From Pseudomonas kilonensis (lineage in GTDB: Bacteria; Pseudomonadota; Gammaproteobacteria; Pseudomonadales; Pseudomonadaceae), in contig NZ_LHVH01000035.1 of the NCBI RefSeq assembly GCF_001269885.1, positions 464,878 to 528,877 of the forward strand: a DNA stretch of 64,000 nucleotides. The letters run 5' to 3'. Positions 1-7,719 of the stretch are shown here, in pieces. The translations under genes and the position numbers were made by a program. The notes beneath the pieces are model-generated. The model saw only the letters and a program-made list of their open reading frames with translations, searched no databases and had not been told where the DNA came from. The number at the start of each line of letters is the position of its first letter. Within the stretch, counting starts at the first letter, position 1.

Positions 1-523
1 CGCCGATGCCGGCGTGTCGGTGAGCCTGCTGACCAACTCCCTGGAAGCCACCGACGTGCCCGCCGTGCATGGCGGCTATGCGCCGTACCGCAAGGCTCTG
101 CTGCAACACGGCGTACGTCTGTTCGAGCTGCGACGCCAACCGGGCGACACCGGCAGCAGCCCTCACCTGTTCTACAGTAAATCCTACGGCCAATCGGACT
201 CCAGCCTGCACAGCAAGGCGATCATCTTCGACCAGCAGAAATCGTTCATCGGCTCGTTCAATTTCGACCCGCGCTCGGTCCTGTGGAACACCGAAGTCGG
301 CGTGCTGGTGGACAGCCCTGAACTCGCCGGCCAAGTGCGCGATCTGGCCTTGCAGGGCATGGCGCCAGCCCTGAGCTATCAGGCCAGGCTGGAGGATGGA
401 ACGCTAGTATGGACCACCGAAGACAACGGCCAGACGCACGACCTGGACCGCGAACCGGGCAGCTGGTGGCGCCGGTTCAATGCTTGGTTCAGCACGACGA
501 TCGGGCTGGAGCGGATGCTTTAG
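1..523 (+). CDS. Phospholipase D-family protein, C-terminal part (cut by window edge)
   Basis: The reading frame is open from the first base, so the gene starts left of the window; about 173 residues remain. The visible part has one HKD motif (LHSKAIIFDQQKSFIGSFNF, about residues 75-94 of the visible part), the catalytic His-x-Lys-x4-Asp signature of the phospholipase D/cardiolipin synthase superfamily, followed by the usual FDPRS stretch. The preceding DAG-V-V-LLTNSL stretch is also typical. Members transfer or hydrolyse phosphatidyl groups at the inner membrane; a two-HKD protein of the ClsC/YmdC type is the likeliest full-length form, but the first HKD copy lies outside the window. The next gene runs toward it, with a REP pair between. 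Confidence 0.8.
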   Translation, partial: ADAGVSVSLLTNSLEATDVPAVHGGYAPYRKALLQHGVRLFELRRQPGDTGSSPHLFYSKSYGQSDSSLHSKAIIFDQQKSFIGSFNFDPRSVLWNTEVGVLVDSPELAGQVRDLALQGMAPALSYQARLEDGTLVWTTEDNGQTHDLDREPGSWWRRFNAWFSTTIGLERML

Positions 524-570
524 GGGGCGACCGCGTTCATGACAACCCGCTTGTGGAGGCAGACCGCTTT

Positions 571-663
571 TGTGGCGAGGGAGCTTGCTCCCGCTGGACT
601 GCGAAGCGGTCCCGGCTTTTGCGGTTGCTGCGCAACCGAGCGGGAGCAAGCTCCCTCGCCACA
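571..663. repeat. Paired REP element (tgtggcgagg class)
   Basis: A perfect 25-bp inverted repeat (571-595 against 639-663) with 43 bp between the arms, which also contain shorter complementary pieces. It lies between two convergent genes, as REP doublets usually do, and could fold into a strong hairpin in transcripts from either side. Confidence 0.9.
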
Positions 664-678
664 GGGGTTTCGGGGTTT

Positions 679-1821
679 TCAAGCGGGTTCTGTTGCCCCG
701 AACGCCCCTTGGCGCAACAGCAGGATCACCAGGCCAAACGCCCCTGCCGCCATGAACAAAGGCAGCGCATGCCCGCTGATCCACTGGCTGCCCGCTCCCG
801 CCGCCAGCGGGCCGACCAGGCAACCAAGGCCCCACAGTTGCGCGACATGGGCGTTGGCCCGCACCAGCGCATCGTCGCGGTAACGCTCGCCGATCAGGAT
901 CAGCGACAAGGTGAACAAACCGCCGGCACTGGCGCCGAACAGCACCCACAGCGGCCAGATCAACAGGGTATCGATCAACAGCGGAACCGCCAGGCTCGAT
1001 AACGTCAGCGCCACCGCACAGCCCGTCAACAGGGCCCGGCGAGACACGCGATCGGCCAGGGCACCGATGGGCAACTGCAACAGGGCATCACCGACCACCA
1101 CGGTGCTGACCATCGCCAGCGCGATGTCGGCGGTGAAGCCCTGGCGCAGGCAATACACCGGCAGCAACGTGAGGATCATGGCCTCGAACGCGGCGAACAA
1201 CGAGACCGCCCAGGCAATCGCCGGCAAGCCTCGGCAAAACGTCCACAAATCGCCAAACGTAACGCTGCCGGCCTCGCTGCTCGGCGCACCGCTACGGCCC
1301 AGCAACAGCAAGGGTGCGACCAACAGCAGGCCGACGCCCACCCAGAACCCGTAGTCATGATCGGTCCCCAGTGCGCCCAGCAGCAGCGGACCGGACAACT
1401 GGCTCAGGGCATAGCTGCTGCCGTACAGCGCCACCAGTCGCCCACGCCATTTCTCAATGACCAGTTGATTGATCCAGCTTTCACCCAGAATGAACACCAG
1501 GGTCAGGACCACGCCAATCACCAGGCGCAGCAGCAACCAGACCGAATAGCTCGGCAGCAGCGCCAGCAGGCCGATGGACACCGCGCCGCCCCACAGGCAC
1601 AGACGCATCAACGCCGCCGTGCCAAACCGCGCCGCCAGCCGGCTGGACACCTTGGCCCCGAGCAATACCCCCACGGCCGGCATGGCGGCCATCACACCAA
1701 TGGCGAACGAGCCATAGCCCCAGCCCTCCAGGCGCAGCGACACCAGCGGCATGCTCACGCCCAAGGCCAGGCCGACGCTCAGGACAGACGCCAACACGGC
1801 GAAATAGGTCGCCCAACGCAT
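679..1821 (-). CDS. MFS transporter (putative efflux)
   Basis: A 380-residue hydrophobic protein with about 12 membrane segments in the two-halves layout of the major facilitator superfamily. It has the loop 2-3 region after the second segment (GVLLGAKVSSRLAARFG) and a matching loop in the second half (LPIGALADRVSRR), where the family's acidic/basic signature sits. I place the start at the ATG at 1821 (MRWATYFAVLAS) because an AGGAG lies seven bases upstream; earlier in-frame starts would read through the neighbouring REP element. The substrate cannot be told from sequence. It resembles the YcaD/UMF-type uncharacterised exporters of pseudomonads. It is monocistronic, convergent with the gene to its left, with REP pairs on both sides. 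Confidence 0.85.
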   Translation of the reverse strand: MRWATYFAVLASVLSVGLALGVSMPLVSLRLEGWGYGSFAIGVMAAMPAVGVLLGAKVSSRLAARFGTAALMRLCLWGGAVSIGLLALLPSYSVWLLLRLVIGVVLTLVFILGESWINQLVIEKWRGRLVALYGSSYALSQLSGPLLLGALGTDHDYGFWVGVGLLLVAPLLLLGRSGAPSSEAGSVTFGDLWTFCRGLPAIAWAVSLFAAFEAMILTLLPVYCLRQGFTADIALAMVSTVVVGDALLQLPIGALADRVSRRALLTGCAVALTLSSLAVPLLIDTLLIWPLWVLFGASAGGLFTLSLILIGERYRDDALVRANAHVAQLWGLGCLVGPLAAGAGSQWISGHALPLFMAAGAFGLVILLLRQGAFGATEPA

Positions 1822-1870
1822 TTCCACGCTCCTGTGGAGGGTTATCAATCTCAGCCATCCCCCAAAACAC

Positions 1871-1960
1871 TGTGGGAGCGAGCTTGCTCGCGATAGCGGC
1901 GCAACATTCAACAAAGTCGTCGACTGTCATACCGCTATCGCGAGCAAGCTCGCTCCCACA
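1871..1960. repeat. Paired REP element (tgtgggagcg class)
   Basis: A perfect 29-bp inverted repeat, 1871-1899 against 1932-1960, with a 32-bp centre. It lies upstream of the MFS gene and downstream of the aldehyde dehydrogenase stop, so it could end transcription of neither gene cleanly but may stabilise mRNA 3' ends. Confidence 0.92.
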
Positions 1961-2011
1961 GGGGGGATCAGCGCTGTTTGAAGCCCCGGACAGGATCCGG
2001 GGCCATCATCC

Positions 2012-3505
2012 TCAGAGCTTGATCCAGGTCGACTTCAGCTCGGTGTATTTGTCGAACGCATGCAGCGACTTGTCGCGACCGTTGCCCGACTGCTTGAAGC
2101 CACCGAACGGCGCGGTCATGTCGCCGCCGTCGTACTGGTTGACCCAGACGCTGCCGGCACGCAAGGCCTTGGCGGTCAGGTGGGCCTTGGAGATGTCCTT
2201 GGTCCATACCGCAGCGGCCAGGCCGTACGGTGTGTCGTTGGCAATCTCGATGGCCTGCTCGGCAGTGTCGAAGGCAATGACCGACAACACCGGGCCGAAA
2301 ATCTCTTCCTGAGCGATTTTCATCGCGTTGCTCACGCCATCGAAAATCGTCGGCTCGACGTATGTACCGCCCGTTTCCTCAAGGATGCGCTTGCCGCCGG
2401 CCACCAGTTTGGCGCCGTCGCTGTGCCCGGCCTCGATGTAGGACAGCACGGTGTTCATCTGCTGGGTATCGACCAGGGCGCCGACATTGGTGGCCGGGTC
2501 CAGGGGGTTGCCAGGCTTCCAACCCTTGAGGGCTTCGATCACCAGTGGCAGGAAGGTGTCCTTGATGGAACGCTCCACCAACAGCCGCGAGCCGGCGGTG
2601 CAGACTTCGCCCTGGTTGAAGGCGATGGCGCTGGCGGCGGATTCGGCGGCAGCTTGCAGGTCCGGGGCATCGGCGAACACGATGTTCGGGCTCTTGCCGC
2701 CGGCCTCCAGCCAGATGCGCTTCATGTTCGATTCGCCGGAGTAAATCATCAGTTGCTTGGCGATCTTGGTAGAGCCGGTGAACACCAGCGTATCGACGTC
2801 CATATGCAGGGCCAAAGCCTTGCCGACGGTGTGGCCGTAGCCTGGCAGCACGTTCAGCACGCCTTTCGGAATGCCGGCCTCGATCGCCAGTGCGGCGATG
2901 CGGATAGCGGTCAACGGGGATTTTTCCGACGGTTTTAGCACCACCGAGTTACCGGTGGACAGCGCCGGGCCTAGCTTCCAGCAGGCCATCATCAACGGGA
3001 AGTTCCAAGGCACGATAGCGCCCACGACCCCCACCGGCTCACGGGTTACCAGACCCAACTGGTCGTGCGGCGTGGCCGCCACTTCGTCGTAGAGCTTGTC
3101 GATGGCTTCGCCGCTCCAGCTCAAGGCTTGGGCCGCGCCGGGAACGTCGATGTTCAGGGAATCACTGATTGGCTTGCCCATGTCCAGGGTTTCGAGCAGG
3201 GCCAGCTCTTCGGCATGCTGCTTGAGCAGGCCGGCGAAACGAATCATGGTGGCTTTGCGCTTGCTCGGTGCCAGGCGCGACCAGACGCCGGAATGGAACG
3301 TGGCACGGGCGTTTTCGACCGCACGCTGGGCGTCGGCGACGTCACAGCTGGCGATCTTGCCCAACAGACGGCCATCAACCGGGCTGAGGCAATCGAAGGT
3401 TTCGCCGGACACCGCATCGGTGTACTCGCCATTGATGAAGGCGCGGCCTTCGATCTTCAGGTCGCGGGCGCGTTGTTCCCAATCGGCACGAGTCAGGGTG
3501 GTCAT
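2012..3505 (-). CDS. kauB: NAD(P)-dependent aldehyde dehydrogenase, KauB/PuuC type
   Basis: A 497-residue protein of the aldehyde dehydrogenase superfamily, full length for the family. The cofactor-fold stretch PWNFPLMMACWKLGPALS, the general-base glutamate in LEAGGKSPNIVF (near residue 268) and the catalytic cysteine in NQGEVCTAGSRL (near residue 302) are all present. The N-terminus (TRADWEQRARDLKIEGRAFI) matches the enzymes that oxidise gamma-glutamyl-aminobutyraldehyde or 4-guanidinobutyraldehyde in putrescine and arginine breakdown (PuuC in enterics, KauB in Pseudomonas). The neighbouring rpmG-rpmB fits the kauB locus of P. aeruginosa as I recall it. The exact substrate is inferred. It is divergent from the cupin gene, and the shared 235-bp region holds a palindrome (3681-3700). 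Confidence 0.85.
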   Translation of the reverse strand: MTTLTRADWEQRARDLKIEGRAFINGEYTDAVSGETFDCLSPVDGRLLGKIASCDVADAQRAVENARATFHSGVWSRLAPSKRKATMIRFAGLLKQHAEELALLETLDMGKPISDSLNIDVPGAAQALSWSGEAIDKLYDEVAATPHDQLGLVTREPVGVVGAIVPWNFPLMMACWKLGPALSTGNSVVLKPSEKSPLTAIRIAALAIEAGIPKGVLNVLPGYGHTVGKALALHMDVDTLVFTGSTKIAKQLMIYSGESNMKRIWLEAGGKSPNIVFADAPDLQAAAESAASAIAFNQGEVCTAGSRLLVERSIKDTFLPLVIEALKGWKPGNPLDPATNVGALVDTQQMNTVLSYIEAGHSDGAKLVAGGKRILEETGGTYVEPTIFDGVSNAMKIAQEEIFGPVLSVIAFDTAEQAIEIANDTPYGLAAAVWTKDISKAHLTAKALRAGSVWVNQYDGGDMTAPFGGFKQSGNGRDKSLHAFDKYTELKSTWIKL

Positions 3506-3680
3506 GCGTGTGTCCTCCTCTTATTGAGTACGAACGCCGCGCGGTGCGCAGCGCTTCAAAAGAATTCTGCCCGGCCAGCCTGCTTTCGGCGCTCTTTTCG
3601 GCATAGGGCACCCGCCACCCTAAACCAGCGGCTGGTCATGTTTCAATATATTTGACACAACGCTGGCAAACGGCCTTGCG

Positions 3681-3700
3681 ATGTTCGTTTTAATAAACAT
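3681..3700. promoter_or_regulatory. Imperfect 20-bp palindrome, candidate operator
   Basis: The half sites atgttcgttt and its near mirror taataaacat match at 7 of 10 positions, with perfect ATGTT/AACAT ends. It sits between the divergent aldehyde dehydrogenase and cupin starts, about 40 bases before the cupin ATG. The regulator is unknown. Confidence 0.4.
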
Positions 3701-3740
3701 AGACTCGAGGCCTTCCAAGCGATCACTGGGGATCACCCGC

Positions 3741-4103
3741 ATGAGCATTCAGGACATCGTCGATTTCAGCCAGGCCAATACCACCGCCGAACGTTATCGC
3801 CCGGACCCGGCCAAGGTGTTCAAGGGCGATCCCGAGCAAACCGTGTTCAACCACTACAGCAGCCCCTGTGGGCAAATGAACGCGGGCGTATGGGAAGGCG
3901 CCGTCGGCCAGTGGACGGTCAATTACACCGAGCATGAGTATTGCGAGATCGTCCAGGGCGTTTCCGTGCTGCGGGACGACGATGGCAATGCCAAGACCCT
4001 GCGAGCCGGCGACCGTTTCGTGATTCCAGCGGGGTTCAAGGGTACTTGGGAAGTGCTGGAGCCGTGCCGCAAGATTTACGTGGTGTTCGAGCAGAAGGCT
4101 TGA
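3741..4103 (+). CDS. Cupin-domain protein (EutQ-like cupin_3 family)
   Basis: A 120-residue single-domain protein. The middle carries the conserved cupin_3/DUF861 pattern: GVWEGAVGQWTVNYTEHEYCEI (the metal-binding or structural first motif), then GDRFVIPAGFKGTWEVLEPC (second motif) and a C-terminal KIYVVFE strand. I chose the ATG at 3741 (MSIQDIVDF) rather than an upstream one because it follows a GGGGATC purine stretch and the family starts there. Relatives are small sugar- or amine-binding proteins of unclear catalytic role. Its divergent pairing with the aldehyde dehydrogenase suggests a shared polyamine or amine-catabolism setting, but no reaction can be assigned. Confidence 0.8.
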   Translation: MSIQDIVDFSQANTTAERYRPDPAKVFKGDPEQTVFNHYSSPCGQMNAGVWEGAVGQWTVNYTEHEYCEIVQGVSVLRDDDGNAKTLRAGDRFVIPAGFKGTWEVLEPCRKIYVVFEQKA

Positions 4104-4125
4104 GGATTTGTGCGGCCTGGGCCGG

Positions 4126-4207
4126 CCTCATCGCGAGCAAGCTCGCTCCCACAGGGATCTGAGGCGTCATAAGGTCCAGTGTGGGAGCGAGCTTGCTCGC
4201 GATGAGG
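4126..4207. repeat. Paired REP element (inverted order)
   Basis: Arms 4126-4153 and 4180-4207 are perfect 28-bp inverted copies of the tgtgggagcgagcttgctcgcgat element, here with the opposite arm order to the 1871 copy. It lies downstream of the cupin and before a shared terminator. Confidence 0.9.
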
Positions 4208-4221
4208 TCCTGACAGGCAAC

Positions 4222-4257
4222 AAAAAAGGCCCGTATCTCGCGATACGGGCCTTTTTC
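4222..4257. terminator. Bidirectional intrinsic terminator between cupin and rpmG
   Basis: A 15-bp stem (4223-4237 with 4242-4256) with a four-base loop, flanked by an A-run on the left and a T-run on the right, so it can terminate both the rightward cupin transcript and the leftward rpmB-rpmG transcript. Confidence 0.9.
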
Positions 4258-4276
4258 GTAAGAAGGGAAAAATCAA

Positions 4277-4432
4277 TTACTTGATTTTGCCTTCCTTGTA
4301 GATCACGTGCTTGCGAACAACCGGATCATATTTCTTGATCTCGATTTTGTCCGGGGTAGTACGCTTGTTCTTGTCGGTAGTGTAGAAGTGACCAGTACCG
4401 GCGCTCGAGATCAAACGAATCAATTCACGCAT
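4277..4432 (-). CDS. rpmG: 50S ribosomal protein L33
   Basis: Encodes 51 residues, the usual L33 length: starts MRELIRLISSAGTGHFYTT and ends YDPVVRKHVIYKEGKIK. This is the cysteine-free form, since the two zinc-binding CxxC pairs of zinc-type L33 are absent. L33 sits in the large subunit near the E site. It lies 11 bp downstream of rpmB on the same strand, the standard rpmBG operon, and is followed by the bidirectional terminator. The gene was found by reading the reverse strand directly; its stop is TAA at 4277-4279 and its ATG is at 4432, preceded by a GGGAG ribosome binding site. Confidence 0.97.
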   Translation of the reverse strand: MRELIRLISSAGTGHFYTTDKNKRTTPDKIEIKKYDPVVRKHVIYKEGKIK

Positions 4433-4443
4433 GATTAGCTCCC

Positions 4444-4677
4444 TTAAACCTTGCCATCGCGACGAAGTTCGGCCAGCACGACACTGATGCCACGCTTGTC
4501 GATGATGCGCATGCCCTTGGCAGATACGCGCAGACGCACAAAACGTTTCTCTTCTTCAACCCAGAAGCGGTGATGCTGCAGGTTCGGCAGGAAACGACGA
4601 CGGGTTTTGTTGTTTGCGTGGGAAATGTTATTCCCAGTCACCGGACCCTTACCGGTAACTTGACAGACTCTCGACAT
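4444..4677 (-). CDS. rpmB: 50S ribosomal protein L28
   Basis: A 77-residue protein starting MSRVCQVTGKGPVTGNNISH and continuing with the HANNKTRRRFLPNLQ basic stretch typical of L28; length matches bacterial L28. It is part of the large ribosomal subunit. First gene of the rpmB-rpmG operon, read leftward, with a plausible sigma70 promoter 150 bp upstream (4826-4854). Confidence 0.98.
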   Translation of the reverse strand: MSRVCQVTGKGPVTGNNISHANNKTRRRFLPNLQHHRFWVEEEKRFVRLRVSAKGMRIIDKRGISVVLAELRRDGKV

Positions 4678-5113
4678 GCCTCAGCCCTCTAAAACCACAT
4701 GCCCAACCCGGCATGGGTTGGCCGCTTAATCTCTCAGTCATTTGGCGCCAGGCGCCGCGTTTCTTTAAGGGTCTTACCGGCTACACCTACAGTGAAGGAA
4801 CCGGGCCCCTAGAAAAGAGCGCTGCTTTATACCAGAAAGACCACAGTGCAACAACAGCCGATGTGATTTGTCTTCGTAGGATATCCTCGACCAACCGCCC
4901 CGAGCGGCGGGGGCAGAGGCTGGCGCAGCCCCTTACCGCTCGTCGCTGCACGCAGGTTTTTTTCACTTGCGCCGGGTTTTGGCCATCGATACGTCGCCGC
5001 AGAGTGCCGGAAAATGCAAAAAGGGGATAGTCATTTAGCAGCGAGCCCACTAGGGTAGGCCTTTTCCAGACTGCACTCGCAGATGGGCCTTCGACTTGCA
5101 CAGGAAACCGACC
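4678..5113. promoter_or_regulatory. 436-bp divergent intergenic region with rpmB promoter
   Basis: On the minus strand I see TTGTTG (4849-4854), a 17-bp spacer and TATAAA (4826-4831), a good sigma70 promoter for the rpmB-rpmG operon. The rightward gene has an AGGAAA ribosome binding site at about 5102-5107. No further open frame with credible coding character was seen in the rest. Confidence 0.6.
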
Positions 5114-6700
5114 ATGCGCCTCGCTGCCCTACCATTGTTGCTCGCCCCTCTGCTGATCACCCCGCAGGCCTTGGCCGCCGCCCTGAGCGTCTGCACCGAA
5201 GCCAGCCCGGAAGGGTTCGATGTCGTCCAGTACAACTCCCTGACGACCACCAACGCCTCCGCCGACGTGCTGATGAACCGCCTGGTGGACTTCGACACCG
5301 CCAGCGGCAAAGTGGTCCCCAGCCTGGCCGAGCGCTGGGAAGTCTCCACCGATGGCCTGGCCTACGTGTTCAAGCTGCGGCCACAGGTCAAGTTCCACCG
5401 CACCGACTACTTCACACCGCGCCGCGACCTGACCGCCGAGGACGTGAAGTTCAGCTTCGAGCGCATGCTCGACCCGGCGAACCCCTGGCACAAGGTGGCG
5501 CAAAGCGGCTTCCCCCACGCCCAATCCATGCAATTGCCGGCGCTGATCAAGAAAGTCGACGCACTGGACCCGCTGACCGTGCGCTTCACCCTCGATCACG
5601 CCGACTCGACCTTCCTGGCGACGTTGAGCATGGGCTTTGCCTCCATTTATTCGGCCGAATACGCCGATCAGCTGATGCAGGCCGGCACGCCGGAAAAACT
5701 CAACAGCCAACCGGTCGGCACCGGCCCGTTCATTTTCAGCCGGTTCCAGAAGGACGCCTCGATTCGCTACAAGGCCAACGACGCCTACTTCGGCGGCAAG
5801 CCCCAAGTGGATCCGCTGGTCTTCGCCATCACGCCGGACGCCAACGTACGATTGCAGAAACTGCGCCGCAACGAATGCCAGATCGCCCTGTCGCCCAAGC
5901 CGCTGGACGTACAAGCCGCCAAGCAAGAACCCACGCTGAAGGTCGAGCAGACCGACGCCTTCATGACCGCGTTCGTGGCGATCAACAGCCAGCATCCGCC
6001 ACTGGACAAGCCTGAGGTGCGCCAAGCCATCAACCTGGCCTTCGACAAGCCCAGCTACCTCAAGACCGTCTTCGAAGGCACCGCCGAAGCCGCCAACGGC
6101 CCTTATCCACCGAACACCTGGAGCTATGCCAAGCACTTGCCGGGCTACGCCCATGACCCGGCCAAGGCCCGTGACCTGCTGGCCAAGGCCGGCTTGAAGG
6201 AAGGCTTCAAGACCACCATCTGGACTCGCCCCTCCGGCAGCCTGCTCAATCCCAACCCGAGCCTTGGCGCGCAGTTGCTGCAATCGGACCTGGCGGAAAT
6301 CGGCATCCAGGCGGAAATCCGCGTGATCGAATGGGGCGAACTGATCCGGCGCGCCAAGGCCGGCGAACATGACCTGCTGTTCATGGGGTGGGCCGGCGAC
6401 AACGGCGACCCGGACAACTTCCTCACGCCACAATTTTCCTGCGCGGCGGTCAAGTCCGGCACCAACTTCGCCCGCTACTGCAACCCCGACCTGGACAAAC
6501 TGATCAGCGCCGGCAAAACCACCGGCGAACAAGGCGTGCGTGCCAAGCTCTACGAGCAGGCCCAGGCCCAGATCCAGCAACAAGCCTTGTGGCTGCCCCT
6601 GGCGCACCCGACCGCCTTCGCGCTCACCCGCAAGGATGTGCAGGGTTATGCGGTGAGCCCGTTTGGGCGCCAGGATTACTCCAAGGTCAACCTCAAGTAA
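5114..6700 (+). CDS. ABC transporter periplasmic binding protein, dipeptide/oligopeptide family
   Basis: A 528-residue secreted protein of solute-binding family 5 (DppA/OppA/NikA group). It opens with a signal peptide (MRLAALPLLLAPLLITPQA, cleavage near ALA-A) and has the N-terminal signature of the family (SVCTEASPEGFDVVQYNS; LAERWEVSTDGLAYVFKLR; LTAEDVKFSFERM). Late motifs such as FMGWAGDNGDPDNFL resemble DppA, which binds dipeptides in the periplasm and delivers them to DppBCDF. No permease or ATPase gene lies next to it, so it must share a transporter encoded elsewhere. I chose the ATG at 5114 because AGGAAA precedes it and the signal peptide starts there; a TTG 18 bp earlier is less likely. 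Confidence 0.88.
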   Translation: MRLAALPLLLAPLLITPQALAAALSVCTEASPEGFDVVQYNSLTTTNASADVLMNRLVDFDTASGKVVPSLAERWEVSTDGLAYVFKLRPQVKFHRTDYFTPRRDLTAEDVKFSFERMLDPANPWHKVAQSGFPHAQSMQLPALIKKVDALDPLTVRFTLDHADSTFLATLSMGFASIYSAEYADQLMQAGTPEKLNSQPVGTGPFIFSRFQKDASIRYKANDAYFGGKPQVDPLVFAITPDANVRLQKLRRNECQIALSPKPLDVQAAKQEPTLKVEQTDAFMTAFVAINSQHPPLDKPEVRQAINLAFDKPSYLKTVFEGTAEAANGPYPPNTWSYAKHLPGYAHDPAKARDLLAKAGLKEGFKTTIWTRPSGSLLNPNPSLGAQLLQSDLAEIGIQAEIRVIEWGELIRRAKAGEHDLLFMGWAGDNGDPDNFLTPQFSCAAVKSGTNFARYCNPDLDKLISAGKTTGEQGVRAKLYEQAQAQIQQQALWLPLAHPTAFALTRKDVQGYAVSPFGRQDYSKVNLK

Positions 6701-6740
6701 CCCCGGCCCCACAGCGCCCCTCCTGTGGGAGCCTGTGGAG

Positions 6741-6780
6741 CTGAGGAGCTGAGGAGCTGAGGAGCTGAGGAGCTGAGGAG
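6741..6780. repeat. 8-bp tandem repeat, five copies
   Basis: Five exact copies of ctgaggag run head to tail directly between a partial REP-like word (gcctgtggag) and the next REP pair. It is non-coding, downstream of the binding-protein gene. Confidence 0.95.
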
Positions 6781-6782
6781 TC

Positions 6783-6874
6783 TGTGGGAGCAAAGCTTGC
6801 TCGCGATAGCGGTTTTACAGCCAACAGAAGTGTTGTATGTGACGACGGCATCGCGAGCAAGCTTTGCTCCCACA
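6783..6874. repeat. Paired REP element (tgtgggagcaaagcttgctcg class)
   Basis: Inverted copies of a REP variant with an extra 'aaag' in the centre: left arm from 6783, right arm ending 6874. It lies between the binding-protein gene and the convergent radC. Confidence 0.88.
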
Positions 6875-6899
6875 AGGGATTACTCAAGCCTGATCGTGC

Positions 6900-7574
6900 C
6901 TACATCCACCCACTCTCCGCCATCGACAACGGCTCCCCATCGCCAACGATGAAATGGTCGAGCACCCGCACATCGATCAACTCCAGCGCCTCCTGAAGCC
7001 GCTCAGTGAGCACCCGGTCGGCCTGGCTGGGCTCGGTGTTGCCGGAGGGGTGGTTGTGGCACAGGATCAGCGCAGCGGCGTTGTGGGCCAGGGCCCTCTT
7101 GACCACCTGCCGGGGATGGACACTGGCGCTGTCGATAGAGCCCCGAAACAGCGCCTCGAAGGTCAGCACCTGGTGCTTGGAATTGAGAAACAGGCAACCG
7201 AACACCTCGTGGGGTTCGTGGCGCAGCATCGATTTCAGGTACTCACGCACCGCGAACGGGCTTTCCAGCGACGTTTTTTCCCGTGCCCGCTCAGCCAAAT
7301 GCCGACGGCTCATTTCCTGAACCGCTTGCAGCTGGGCAAACTTCGCCGGCCCGAGCCCCATATGATTACTGAATGTGATCTGATCGGCTTCAAGCAGCGC
7401 GCGCAGGCTGCCAAATTGAATCAATAGTTGTCGCGCCAGATCCACCGCGCTTTTGCCCGACACGCCGGTTCGTAAAAAAATCGCCAGCAGCTCGGCGTCC
7501 GAAAGACTCCCAGCCCCCAGCGCCAATAACCTCTCCCGCGGCCGCTCGGCGGCGGGCCAATCGCGAATACTCAT
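6900..7574 (-). CDS. radC: RadC family JAB/MPN-domain protein
   Basis: A 224-residue protein, normal length for RadC. The N-terminal part (MSIRDWPAAERPRERLL) and the helix-hairpin-helix region around HMGLGPAKFAQLQAV come first. The C-terminal JAB domain carries the metalloprotease-like zinc motif CHNHPSGNTEPSQAD (His-x-His then Ser and Asp). The true function is unsettled; the old link to DNA repair in E. coli was due to a recG allele. I placed the start at the ATG at 7574; the frame extends further upstream, but that would run into the coaBC promoter region. It is divergent from coaBC, as in many gamma-proteobacteria. Confidence 0.93.
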   Translation of the reverse strand: MSIRDWPAAERPRERLLALGAGSLSDAELLAIFLRTGVSGKSAVDLARQLLIQFGSLRALLEADQITFSNHMGLGPAKFAQLQAVQEMSRRHLAERAREKTSLESPFAVREYLKSMLRHEPHEVFGCLFLNSKHQVLTFEALFRGSIDSASVHPRQVVKRALAHNAAALILCHNHPSGNTEPSQADRVLTERLQEALELIDVRVLDHFIVGDGEPLSMAESGWM

Positions 7575-7719
7575 GGCATCTCCCTGATTGTGGGCGCCGC
7601 TGTTCCGTAGCGGTCGCTGTGATATCGTAGCCCATCTTTTTTGCAGGCGATTTGCACCCTGGCAGGCTGCTGCCAAGGGGTTCGCCCTGCACTGACCACT
7701 GAAATCGAAAGGCAGGCCT

